DNA of 64,000 bases from the NCBI RefSeq assembly GCF_000321225.1, contig NW_004450267.1, positions 4,456,978 to 4,520,977 of the forward strand, written 5' to 3'. Position 1 is the stretch's first letter. Each line of letters opens with the position of its first letter. The position numbers and the translations under genes are program-made. Under the pieces are notes generated by a model. It was not told where the DNA came from, did no database searches, and saw nothing but the letters and a program-made list of their open reading frames with translations. This stretch comes from Odobenus rosmarus divergens. Taxonomy: Eukaryota > Chordata > Mammalia > Carnivora > Odobenidae. Of this stretch, positions 35,986 through 46,754 are shown piece by piece.

Positions 35986-36321
35986 AAGGCAAACTTTACT
36001 GGATATGTCTTAGGTGTATCCTGTTAGGATTGAAACAAAAAGCTATCACCTGATAGCCAATCAATAATAATGATGATGATGCTTATTATATGATAGATGT
36101 AAGTGATATACATGTAGTAACTCTTTCTTATAAGCCTTATTAATGAAAGTTGCTGATGTAGCCCATGATATCTGAAACATTAGGCATAGGACTTGGGGTA
36201 TAAGAGGCAAATGGGAACAGTTTAGTAATTTGAATTTGAGGTCATTCATAATACCTGTAGACCATGAGGAAACCTGGTGGATGGAAATTGCAAGTAGTTC
36301 TTTTCCTTACTGTACATTTTT

Positions 36322-36511
36322 TTTTTAAAGATTTTATTTATTTATTTGATAGAGACACAGCAAGACAGGGAACACAAGCAGGGGGAGTGAGAGAGGGAGA
36401 AGCAGGCTTCCCGCCGAGCAGGGAGCCTGATGCGGGGCTTGATCCCAGGACCCAGGGATCATGACCTGAGCTGAAGGCAGACGCTTAACGACTGAGCCAC
36501 CCAGGTGCCCC
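36322..36511 (-). mobile_element. Can-SINE upstream of the alpha-DLG1 exon
   Basis: Full reverse copy; duplication CTTACTGTACATTTTT 36306-36321 and CTTACTATACATTTTT 36512-36527 (one mismatch). It forms the left edge of the repeat-poor block holding the alpha start codon, 986 bp away. Confidence 0.97.
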
Positions 36512-36527
36512 CTTACTATACATTTTT

Positions 36528-37497
36528 AAAGGGAGGCGGCAAGCTTATGAGACTGAAAGCCATTTGCATCCCTCTGCCTCGTCCCCTGTCAGCCTATATA
36601 GCTCTGTTTCACAGTGATCTTGAGGACAGGACATTAATTCATAATTCATAAGTAGTTAGGCTACTCTGCTAGGTTAAAATGAAGTCTTGTTGAAGAGTTT
36701 AAAATGCTACCAAGTTATAATTATCTTTTTGTGGTGCTAATTTTTAAATTTTTTTTGTAAGGGATTAGGTGAAATGGATTTAGTTAGGTACTAAAGTTAA
36801 AATCTGGCTTCATTGGTAAAATGTTGGGTTTTTTTTTTAGTAAAGAGAGAAGAGGTAAGTTTTAGACATACTATTTTAAATTATTGCATTTTGTTCTTCC
36901 TTCTCCCCTTCTCAAAAATACCACATGGAATATTCCATTCATTACTGCCTGAGAAAGTCATTACTTTGCAAGCTGCAGTTGCTGAAATGGTTTAGTGGAA
37001 GAAATGTTTGCTTGCATTTTTTTTAGTGATTTTTCTTTTTTGGAAGTTGTTTTTTGAATATCCAAACTGTAGCAAGCAAGAACCAGATTTAAATTTATAT
37101 CGGGGAAACCTCTTTGTGGAACATTTCATCAGATGACTCCTTGTCAACCTCATATCTTGGAAAGAGGGATTAATGAAATAGCGTCTGAAGCAGCAGTGAA
37201 CTCTTATGGAATAAACCCTGACATCTTCCACGGTGTTTTGTTTGTGGGATAATTTCAAGTTCTTCAGATATAGATTACATAAAGAAGATTGTAGGGCACG
37301 TGACACATTCTGGTTTCTTGTATTTTAGGTAGTAGAAAAATTGATACCTCTTAAGAATGGATCCTGGAGAGATCTGATCACAGTTACAACTTTTTATCTA
37401 TGGTTTTATCTCACAACTTTAATTTTTTTATTCATATGGAACTTAAAATAGTTTGCAGTAAACTGCTTTATGTACAAAATATTGTAATGGTAAAGTA
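36528..37497 (+). promoter_or_regulatory. Candidate promoter and 5' UTR region of alpha-DLG1
   Basis: About 970 bp of sequence without recognised repeats lies between a SINE (ends 36511, its TSD ends 36527) and the alpha start codon. An alternative first coding exon needs a nearby transcription start or an upstream spliced 5' UTR exon. A CACGTGAC E-box sits at 37297-37304, about 200 bp upstream of the ATG. A pyrimidine-rich stretch ending TTTTAG at 37327-37328 could be a 5' UTR splice acceptor. No CpG island or convincing TATA box is seen. Placement is inferred from context. Confidence 0.45.
37297..37304. promoter_or_regulatory. CACGTGAC E-box (USF/TFE-type)
   Basis: A palindromic CACGTG core followed by AC lies 194 bp upstream of the alpha-DLG1 ATG. 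This is a binding motif for bHLH-zip factors (USF, TFE/MiT families). A single 8-mer can occur by chance; its position just upstream of an alternative first exon is the only reason to list it. Confidence 0.25.
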
Positions 37498-37498
37498 A
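37436..37498 (+). CDS. Upstream ORF (20 codons) overlapping the alpha-DLG1 start codon
   Basis: An ATG at 37436 opens 20 sense codons and stops at TAA 37496-37498. The last A of the stop is the first base of the alpha ATG, giving the overlap TAATG. The uORF is in a different frame from the alpha CDS. Its own start context is weaker (C at -3, G at +4), so leaky scanning to the main ATG is plausible. It matters only if transcription starts upstream of 37436, which the sequence cannot show. If translated, it could limit alpha-isoform output or couple termination to reinitiation. The peptide has no recognised motif. Confidence 0.4.
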   Translation: MELKIVCSKLLYVQNIVMVK

Positions 37499-37527
37499 TG
37501 GATTGCCTGTGCATTGTAACCACAAAG
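37498..37527 (+). CDS. DLG1: DLG1 alpha-isoform alternative first coding exon (palmitoylated MDCLC N-terminus)
   Basis: Ten codons from ATG at 37498 read MDCLCIVTTK and end exactly at a phase-0 donor, AAG|GTAAGA (37528-37533). The start context is good (G at -3, G at +4), and an in-frame TAA at 37459-37461 with no ATG in between fixes this start. The peptide equals the N-terminus of PSD-95 (DLG4), where Cys3 and Cys5 are palmitoylated and the next exon starts KYRYQDED. DLG1 alpha isoforms are known to replace the L27 N-terminus with a double-cysteine one, using an alternative first exon upstream of the KYRYQ exon. This intron is the expected place. The beta exon at 9388-9554 also ends in phase 0, so both can join the same downstream acceptor, which lies beyond the window. 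The predicted protein is membrane-anchored at synapses rather than assembled through L27. The transcription start is not visible. Confidence 0.92.
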
Positions 37528-40430
37528 GTAAGACACAGTATGCTTTCTCCATTTCATTGTTAGTGACAGAATGTGAGAGGCCTTTTTGTTCATAATGTAT
37601 TTTGAAAACAAAGTGTAACATTGTTATATATTTGAAAATAGATAGTTGAATCCATGTGATGCCCAGTTTATATTCTTTAGGGAAGGTAATATTCTGAAAT
37701 GTGTTTTAGGTAGCTAAAAATAGTGTATTGAATGCATTTTTTTTTCTCTGAGATCTATAGGAAGCTTTTTTCCCCCCAACAGCAAAGGTTTATAAGGCCT
37801 TGATTATATTTAAATCTTATAAATATATTCTGAAAGTTCTCCCCTTCTATTTTATTTTTTGCCCCAACATGTCATATTGGTTTAAAGTATAACTCATTTT
37901 GAGAACATTTTCTGGACTCTCCCATCAATTGTAAAAATAGTTAATTTTTTTCAAGAATTAATAGTTAAGTTCTGATTGTGTTGCCTTTGGAAAGATGTTG
38001 ATTTGGATTTAAAATGATTAAACTTGTACAAGTACTCCTTAAGGAAATACTTTTAAATCTGTTTTACTCCTTGTCTTCAAAGTGCAGCATACTTTACTTA
38101 ATCTCTTTAAGTTTGGTTTCTTTTATTTCTGAACACCAGTTTGTGGACATTGTATGATTGTATAAGATTCAGGATGCTTACATTTTCAATTTACACATTG
38201 TTTTTTATGGAATAGTTTACTTTGTTGGTTCTTAGTTCTGTAACTTAAGATGACAGTGGTTGTTAGACAAAATTGTTGAGATTATAAAATAATGTTCAGT
38301 AATAAGAGTAAGTAAATTTGTAAAATCTGAAAGTATGCTGTTCTTGTATAGTGAATTATTTCTAACAAAAGGAAAAGTGAGAAAATTGATGGAAATTAGT
38401 TTTCTTTGCTTGTTGCTCAGAGTTATAGTTCAAACAGTAGGAGTTTTAATCAGATACAAACATGCCCATTATCTGGTCCCATCCTGTTTATAAGGGGATG
38501 TCTTCTGTGAACCTGTAAGTAAAATGTCTTATTAAATTTTCTTAATGTTTAAAGGGCAAAAAGCCTAGAGGACAGGTTTTGGGTTTTTTTTCCCCTCCAG
38601 GAGTTCTTTTCACTGTTTTTGGTTTTTATTTTTGATATTATAACCAGGTTATTTGAAATGCTCACTCTTCTCTCATCCTTATCCTTCTTAATTAAAAAAA
38701 AAAAAAAAAGTTTGCATTTGACCCTTTCTAAACAAAAGAGAGCTGCTATTGTTAAAAAAAAGTTGCATGGAAAGTCGTAAAGTTTTTCTACATTTTTATT
38801 ATGTAACTGTTAAAAAATAGAAAAGATGTAGGTTGGAAATTAGGAAGCTTAAAACATTATTTGTAGTTACTTTTGAAAGAGCTAAATGAAAATAATTTCA
38901 GCTATTATTAGAAATAAAACCCTTGAACTTTTAACTAATGACTACAGCAGGAAGAGGAAAATTCTTAATTTTCTTTTCAACTAAATTGCTACATGTTTTC
39001 TCTCTTGGATCTTTTCTCTTTTCTGATCTTTAGAGAGCTTTATGGTTTTTATCTGTGTTTTTAAAGTCTGACAATATAGTTGATGTAATTCTATCATGTT
39101 AATACTAAAACACCTTTCCAAGTGAGATTTTTTTCCATCATCCGCCTCCCCTCTCTCCCACTTGTGTAGGCACGGGGAGCTGGGTTGGCATGTTGCATCA
39201 CTGCTACCATGGATACCCTTAAGAACAGGCATGTGGGTTGAGCTAAAGCAATGATGATTAGTTTTCTGGGTTTTTTCTCCCCATAACTGTGTGTTCTTCA
39301 TAATGAAGACTTACTTTAAAACGTTTGCAAATGACTAGGTTGTGAGATGTGATGACTAAATCATCACTGCTACTGAACTGCCAAATCTTGGCCTCTATTT
39401 TCAGTAATATTAATGTCATTTACTAATTTAAGATGATCATAAATAGCTCTACCTTCTTTTTCTGATTAATATGTTTTAAACACAAATGTTTGTTTTGCCT
39501 GTTAGTGAAAATGAAAATGTACTTTCTCTTCGAGTTTTAAAAAGTATTGTTCTGAATTCAGGTATTTTGCAGGGGAAAAAATCCTAGTGAGCATTTCTAT
39601 CATAGCAGTATTTATGACTATTGTTAGTATACATACATAGATTTTTATATAGTTTAATCAGGTTGGATACAATATTTTGTGCTTTTCACATAATGTCTTT
39701 ATAAAAGATACTTATTTTTGTGTTCTTAGCTAGCTTCTTTGTAAATATATGTCAGTTGGGGTGAAGTTAATATTGTCAGGGAGCCAGGCAGACAAGTGTG
39801 GTTTTGTCAGACTCCTTATCACTTAGGAAAATTAATTCAGAGGAGCAAACAGGGTCCAACCAGAATGATTTGGTAGTATTGTTATATATGTATGTATGTT
39901 TTCTTTTGTTAGCAGTAAAGCACTATATAAACTACAGGTAAGGGCATTCATATTCTTTAGTAGAGAGGTTTCCCAGCTGTCCATCCACTTCGGAGAGAAG
40001 GGAGTTGCATAACTTTAGTACCAGAATTCTTGCAGTAGAATCATGATGGAAAATCTTTTGTTAGACTGCTTCTTTATCAAGTATAAAAGGGATGTTCTCT
40101 GTCTCTATTCTTTTAGGACCATTTAGCAAAAGTTTAGGTGGTAGGAGAAAGACCTGAAAAGAAAAAAAAAATTATCCTGTATGTTCTTGATTAAGCTTAG
40201 AAAGGAGAAAAGGAACTTTTATATTTCAGGAAACTCTCTTATACTCAGTACCAGTTGTTATTTTTATTACTTAACTTATTTTCCAAAACTTGAGTCCATA
40301 TACTGCTGTTGCAGTGATATTTGAAGTTGATACATGCAGTCTTGGGAGTTCTTTCAATTAAGGATTCCCAATACATATATTTTAGGAGTTGTATAACAGG
40401 TTTTCATTATTTTTGTTATCAGATCCTTTT
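37528..40430. other. Repeat-poor intron block downstream of the alpha exon
   Basis: This is the longest stretch in the window where I recognise no transposon, apart from poly-A and poly-T runs (for example the A run at 38694-38709). The 106-codon minus ORF at 38981-39301 has no family resemblance and no splice context. Loss of repeats around an alternative promoter is typical of constrained intron sequence, but conservation cannot be judged here. Confidence 0.4.
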
Positions 40431-40489
40431 TTTTTTCTTGTCAATTCCTGTGAGGTGTTTCCTTCCTCTTTGAGATCTTCATGAATAAT

Positions 40490-40798
40490 AATTTCCTCAG
40501 TTTGCAAGTGCTTACCCCAAATCTTACTAACCCTTCAGATTCCGGCTTACATATGACTTCCTCAAGGAAGCCTTCATTCATGTCCAAGATTAAAAAAGGT
40601 TTCTCTACAAGTATACTTTACTGTTCCTTTATAACACATACTGTATCATATATTTGTGTGATTCTTTATTAATGTGTGCTTTTCTCAGTGTTTGATAAGC
40701 TTTAAAAGTAAGACTTTTTTCCCCAAGGGTATCCCAACCAAGTGTCTGAATATCTACTTACAGTGGATACTCAGTAAATAATTGTTGAATGAATGAAG
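40490..40798 (+). mobile_element. L2 3' end fragment
   Basis: Runs from ACTTCCTCAAGGAAGCCTTC to the diagnostic tail GTGGATACTCAGTAAATAATTG and TTGAATGAATGAA. Confidence 0.8.
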
Positions 40799-41384
40799 CT
40801 TTGGTACAGATGTTCCAAATTTGTGGATTAAAGAAGAATATTTTACTTTATAATGGATTTTAAGTCCTATTTTGAATATGGTTATATGTTGACATCCCAG
40901 AAAATTTCCACTAAAATTTATCTCTCTATGATGGATTCAGAAGGATCCAGAAAGTGGCCTATCTCCCAGTGTTTTCCACCTTTTTCTTAGTTTATCGTGG
41001 GGATGTAATATATCATCATGTCTTGACACTTGACTACTACTAGTTACTTAAATATTTGGCTGATTTTGTTGACTGATTATATATATAAAGTATGTATTTT
41101 CTTTGTGCCTTATACCTAATTTGGGAGAGACAGATCCTTTTCCATTTTTTAGGGCTTACTTTTGTCTCTAGGCTGAAAATGTTAACTAACAACTTCAGCA
41201 CTGCAGTAGAACTTTTTGCAGTGACAGAAATGTTATATATCTGTCCAATCCACCAGCACATGAAATGTGGCCAGTTTGACAAGGGAACTTAATTTTAATT
41301 TAAATAATATAAATGGACTTAGATTATTGACCTATAACACCTATTCCCATATACCAGCCAACCCTTCACTTATTTACTCCCCCT

Positions 41385-42740
41385 GAATTTTTTAAGCATT
41401 TTTTTTGAGTGGGTAATAAACTCACATATTACTCAAAATAAACTCAAGTATCAAAACTATCATTAAAGAGTTTATATAGTGATGTCTCATTTCTTTCTCC
41501 CCCCGCAGTCCCCACAAGAAACTGCTTTTTTCTATTTATCTTGGATGTTTTTATTTCTCCTTTATGCAGTAAGTCCTGTGTTTTTCATGTTTTTACAATC
41601 TTGTGCCCCTCACCAGTTTTACTTACTTATAATACCCCTGAAGTTCTCTATTTTAGGACACAGAGCTTTTCCTCATTTATTTTTACAGAAATACAGTATT
41701 TTATTGTATGGATATATCATACTTTTTTTAACCAAACATGAACTTTTAAGTAAATGGCATATAACAACTGGTTCTAATTGGGGAAAGATTAAAGTTGGAT
41801 CCACACCTAATACCGTGTATCATGAGAAATTCCAAAATATTCAGAAGACAAATGTATCTTTGCTGGGCACTAAAGTTCTTTCTTCTACAGTTAAAAACAG
41901 TGCTTCGGTAAACAACTTTGTATGTATGTCATTTTATATTTGTGCAGGTGTATGTGTATGATGTTAGGATTGCTGCTTTAGAGTGTAAGGGCAGCTGTAA
42001 TTATAGTAACTATTACCAGACTCTTCCTCCATTAGAATTGTGCCATTTTGCATTCCCACCAGCAATGTATCAAAGTGATTGTTTCCCTGAAACTTTGTTG
42101 ACAGAATAGATTTTCAAATTTTTGGATTTTTGACAATTTGTTGGGTGAGAAATGTATAAATATAGTTTTAATTTGTGTCTCATATATTCAAACAAGATTT
42201 ATTATAGTTTTTCTTTTGGGTTGTTGGTCTTTTTCTTAATTTTTAGGAGCTCTTTTTATAGCAAGGAAATTAGTCTTTGTGATAGGAGTTGCAGGGTTTT
42301 TTTTTTTCCTCCCCTTCCCTTTCCCCCTTTTATAGTCTAGAATTTCATTTTTAAATTTTTGGACCATTTGAAGATTATCCTGATGTATAGTGTTAGTTGG
42401 AACTATTTTTCCAGTGGTTACCCATTTGTTCCAGTGTTGTTTATTAAAAAGTCCATATTTACCTCCACTAAATTGAGATGCCACTTTCTGACAAATAAAT
42501 TATCTTAAGTATTTGTGTCTACTTCTGGACGTTCAATTCTATACCATTGGTCTGTACGTTCATGAACCAATTGGACAGTGTTTTACTTATTGAAGCTTTT
42601 TAATATGCCTTAGCATCTAATATATTCTCTCTCATTGATCTCTGTTTTTGAGCTTTTCTTAAAAAGGAGGTGGGGAGGATTTTTTCCTGTTTGTTTTTCT
42701 ACATAAACTTTAGAATCAACTTAAATAGCCAAGAAAAAAG
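41385..42740 (-). mobile_element. L1M 3' end and ORF2 C-terminal fragment
   Basis: Diverged antisense L1: ATTCCCACCAGCAATGTAT near 42052, TTATTAAAAAGTCCATATTT near 42441 and TACCATTGGTCTGTACGTTC near 42542 are in canonical order. The ORFs overlapping it (for example 41479-41961) are by-products. Confidence 0.75.
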
Positions 42741-42974
42741 TCTTTTGGTATTAGAAATACCTTCTAAATGAGTAGTACACCTTAAGGAATGTTTCCTGCC
42801 CAGAAGAGAAAGGCAGGAAAGCTGGTTAAGTTTATCTCTTATATACCTTTCCCAACTATTAGTATAAACTCCCACTAAGAGACTAGACAATAGTGTTGAT
42901 TCCCTAGCCTGGGGAGCAGGATTTTAAATTAATCTCTTAGAGTTCTTAACAATTGGTTTTGTTTAATCAAAGGC

Positions 42975-43253
42975 ACATTTCACCTATTTCATAAATTTTG
43001 CCTAGCCTTTTGCTCCATGACTTTACCAGTTGACTAAAGTTACCTGCCTTTGACTAAATGAAATAGATTTATTTGTAGTGCCAACTCTGGTTAGTGTTGA
43101 TGCCCAGAGGTCTGTCTGTATGGGAATTCTAACAGGTTGAAGGGAAGAGTGCTGTCATTGGGTAGTCTTTTCCATGGCTGAGGGATTGGAGAAATACAGG
43201 GGACTTGGCAGAACAATGGGATCATTTGTATTTAATATATTTTGAAAATTCTT
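42975..43253 (+). repeat. Diverged direct repeat, copy 1
   Basis: Homologous to 46755-47045 over about 280 bp: GTTACCTGCC/ATAACCTACC, GAGGTCTGT/GAGGTCTTT, AGTGCTGTCAT. The last 53 bp (43201-43253) are almost identical in the other copy. Family unknown. Confidence 0.75.
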
Positions 43254-43541
43254 ACACATTGGGTGATCACCTAATAACATTTAAAATGATTCCATTAAAA
43301 AAAAAAGACTCCATTATTTGGATGCTTCATAATTTATTTAATGAGTAAACATTTGAATTACTTCTATTTTTTTCTCTTAAAATGATGTACTTTATGCTTA
43401 ATCTCTGACCATAACCATGATTCTTATGTGAGGAATTTCTAGTATAAAAGGTATAGGCATTTTCAGTGTTTTCATAAATATTGCCACAGTATCTTAACTT
43501 TTATCACCTTCAGACTTCTCCTGGTTAAAATTCCCCATTTT

Positions 43542-43767
43542 TTTTAAAAATAATTTTTTATTATTATGTTAATCACCATACATTACATCGTTAGTTTTTG
43601 ATGTAGTGTTCCATGATTCATTGTTTGTGCATAACACCCAGTGCTCCACGCAGAATGTGCCCTCTTTAATACCCATCACCAGGCTAACCCATCCCCCCAC
43701 CCCCCTCCCCTCTAGAACCCTCAGTTTGTTTTTCAGAGTCCATTGTCTCTAATGATTCGTCTCCCCC
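43542..43767 (-). mobile_element. 5'-truncated young L1 3' end (226 bp)
   Basis: Its 3' UTR matches the type seen in the 21-28 kb L1 (TTAATCACCATACATTAC, CACCCAGTGCTCC, CCATCCCCCCACCCCCCTCC). It is flanked by a perfect 17-bp target-site duplication, TTAAAATTCCCCATTTT, at 43525-43541 and 43768-43784. It is a severely truncated insertion with a poly-A (T) end on the left. Confidence 0.9.
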
Positions 43768-44177
43768 TTAAAATTCCCCATTTTATATTAAATGTGTTTT
43801 CATTAAATTGTTTCTCTATTTACATTTGAAAGGCTCATTACAGTTCCTAATCTTATTGATGATTAAATTTCTTTGAACTTTCCAGAATATATTGTCTTGT
43901 TTCTTGACTGTTTCACCTTTTCATTAGTTTTCTGTATGCAGTTAGTGTTCATCTGGGGTTCACTTTATTTAGGACCTACTGAATTGGAATAATAGAGATT
44001 GCGTTTCAAGTACTACCCTTTCCTTTTACAATCGGACTTTCAGGTGAATGAGGACTAAGACTAATGTTTTTCCTGTTTTGTTATTCTTGTTTTAAAATTT
44101 CTCGTAGTCTGCATTCTGTAGCAATCACTCAACTGAAGTTGTGTCACTTAGCTTGGGCAGAGAGAGCGAAGAAAAAT

Positions 44178-44390
44178 ATTTAAGAGCTCAGGCTCTAGAG
44201 GCCTTTGAAGTTCTAGTACCAATGCTTGATTCCTGGACAAGTCACTTAATCCTTCTGTGTTTCAATTTCCTCATCTCTAAAATGGGAAAAATAATGGCAC
44301 CTACTTTACAGGGTTGTTAAAGATTAATTGTCAAGTGTGTGAAATGACGACTACCATGTAGTAAGACTTTACTAATTGTTAGATCTTTTT
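44178..44390 (+). mobile_element. MIR SINE
   Basis: Sense MIR: GACAAGTCACTTAATCCTTC, TTTCCTCATCTCTAAAATGGG and ACTTTACAGGGTTGTTAAAG. Confidence 0.9.
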
Positions 44391-45845
44391 ATAATTTTTA
44401 TTAAATAGTAATACAATATATAACCTTCTGGTTGGACAAAACAGTCTTTCTGAATCATTCTCTTTGTGTTTGACACTGTTGGTTTTCCTTCTTTTCTAAT
44501 TCCTATTCCTTGCCTTTTATGACTAGTGCGCTGGTTCTTATTAGGGGTGGTAGATGGTACAGCTCTATCATTAAGGCATTCTGGAAATAGTAATAAAAGG
44601 AAAATGAAAAAGGGTGGGATTTAAAGACACTTCTGCCCCTGCCTGTTTCTATTTTATCTACCTCTTCTTTTGCTGCTTAGATATTAGAGTTAGGTTAATG
44701 CTCGATCTTTGGAGACAGCTTGCTGAATCTTTGGTTGCCAAAAGTTCATGAATGTAGTAACTTTGATACTTCTTTTGGTGATTAGTGTGTAGTCTTATAT
44801 GGATAGAGAAAAAGGATTGTCCATATGTGGGAATAGAAACTTACTTGTGGTTCCATTGGGTGTTCAACTACTGGTTGTTTTAACTAGATAGCTGATAGAG
44901 TGGTAGGAAATAAATGACCAGTGAAATGTTGACTTGTTGGCTTATTATTGCTTGCGAATTAAAATAGAAAATTTGGCTTCTTTGGGTGAAACAGCTGTCT
45001 TTTATTTAAATGTTCGTTTCTATGTCAGGGCACTTTTAGTTGTGCTAGGTTGAATTAAAATTGTATGTTAGCCAGCAACTTTGAAAGGGGTGTTGTGAGA
45101 CCTTTTAAAAGAAAGTCCCTGTACATAGATTTCAGGATTTTTTTAGATTTTTAAAAGCTAAATTTTAATAGTAAATAGAAATGCTGCCCTCTACCGTTTG
45201 CTCGTTGTTTTACTGCCAGGTAAAAATGTTCAATAACAACCTGTAGTAGGATAATTTTTTAAAGTATATATTATTATTAGATTGGAGTATAATTATAACA
45301 TTCTGATAACTTTGTTGTTAAAGTGTATTTATTGCTTAATGCCAGCTCCCGTTAAATATGTTCATTGCCATTTTCGCTTTTAGAAAAACTTGGATTCTGG
45401 AACAAAGTTCAGTTTAGTTTTCACTTCTCATTTTCTGTGGTGAGCTTTAAGTAGGTGCTAGATTGATTCCTTATGGTTGCATGATTCAGAGTTTGTATTG
45501 ATAGCTTATAAGCAAACTAAAAATAAATTTTATAGGTAAAGATAATTTTTCTAAAATAATCGTTTTAATTTCTTATGTTAATGTATTTCAAATTTTAATC
45601 AGTATTAAAGAGTGATGTTAAATCTTTGTGTGTTTATTAAAAGGCACTGCCTAAACAATAGTGATACTGAGCAAATTTTAACTTGGATTTCATGGTTTTT
45701 TATGTAAAATGAAGGGATTAGAAGAAACGATTTTTAAAATTCCCTTTAGCTTTGTTTTACTGAGTACTTACTGTATGTGTAGTGCTATACTGTATATAAG
45801 AAAGACATGGAAAAACAGATGATTAGTATGGTTCTTGCTTTAGAT
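44391..45845. other. Intron, mostly unassigned
   Basis: No clear repeat between the MIR and the hAT element, except a faint ancient repeat start (ACTGAGTACTTACTGTATGTG) at about 45759. Confidence 0.55.
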
Positions 45846-46016
45846 CAGGGGTCAGCCAGTGGGCCAAATTAAATCATGCTCATTCATTTAATTATTGTCA
45901 TGGCTGCTTTTGTGCTATAGCAGCAGAGTTGAGTAGTTGCAGCAGAAACCATGTGACCTGCAGAGATGAAAATATTTACCATCTGGCCCTTTACAGAATA
46001 TATCTGTCGACCCCTG
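45846..46016. mobile_element. Non-autonomous hAT DNA element
   Basis: A 171-bp element is bounded by CAGGGGTCAGCC and GTCGACCCCTG inverted repeats, with the interior AGCAGAGTTGAGTAGTTGCAGCAG and TTACCATCTGGCCCTTTACAG. The flanking 8-mers CTTTAGAT and CCCCAGAT share 5 positions. Confidence 0.82.
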
Positions 46017-46289
46017 CCCCAGATGAACTTCTGATCTAGCGGGGAAGATAAATAACTAAAAAGATGATTTTGAATTGATGTTTATAAAGGACACATGGGA
46101 AAAAATGCCAGGAGTAGTTTAAGTTAGCAAGCAATAAAAAAAAATACGCTTTCATCATTAGCACCATTCCCCCAGTTCAGTAGTGTATTAACATCTTCCA
46201 GTAATTCCTAGAGATTCCTGTTTATCAGCCATTAACGATATCCTTCTTCACAGCCTTGTCATTATCATCATCATCATCATCATTATGAC

Positions 46290-46740
46290 TTTTTTTGTAA
46301 AATGCACAAATCTAAGTATGTAATTTCATGCCTTTTTAGAACTGTGATCACTACCCACAAAAAGATATAAAATATTTATAGTACTCCAGAAGATTCCCTT
46401 TTGCTCTTTATGAAACAGTATGCTTTCCCCAGAGGTAATCCATTTTTCTGACCCACATCACTGTAAATTAGTTTTGCACTTGTTATAAATGTAATCATGC
46501 AGTGTAAATGGTTTTTACATCTTCTTTTACTCAACATCTGTGTGACTGTGCTTGTCAGTAATTTGTTCCCTTTTATTGCTATATAGTATTCCATTGTATG
46601 AATATACTACAGCTTGTTTATTCTGTCATGGGAATTTGGTTTCCATTTTGGGGCTCTTATGAATAAAGCTGCTTTGAACATTTTTGTACGAGTCTTTCTC
46701 TTGGGTATTTATACCTGGGAGGTAGAGGGGGAGGAATCAA
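46290..46740 (-). mobile_element. L1M 3' end fragment
   Basis: The antisense L1 3' region contains TATATAGTATTCCATTGTATG at about 46580 and AATAAAGCTGCTTTGAACATT at about 46663. Confidence 0.7.
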
Positions 46741-46754
46741 AGACAGAGTTTCAC

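Larger units (their letters stand above)
33816..36305. other. Intron with a few ancient repeats
   Basis: Apart from the MIR (35870-35985) and an old repeat (35185-35300), a weak MIR-like stretch lies at about 35310-35480. The rest is unassigned AT-rich DNA. Confidence 0.55.

Noticed and set aside
36821..36853. Short ATG-to-GTAAGT reading near 36821 considered as another alternative first exon
   Set aside because: The peptide is low complexity (a T run coding Phe) and matches no DLG family N-terminus.
38981..39301. 106-codon minus-strand ORF in the repeat-poor block
   Set aside because: No recognised domain, homolog or splice context; could be revisited if transcripts appear.
41479..41961. 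160-codon plus-strand ORF, one of the longest in the window
   Set aside because: Lies in an antisense L1M 3' region; composition is T-rich hydrophobic noise.
46258..46286. (ATC)n and other short tandem runs considered as CRISPR-like or regulatory arrays
   Set aside because: Simple microsatellites; no spacer-repeat structure, and the genome is mammalian.
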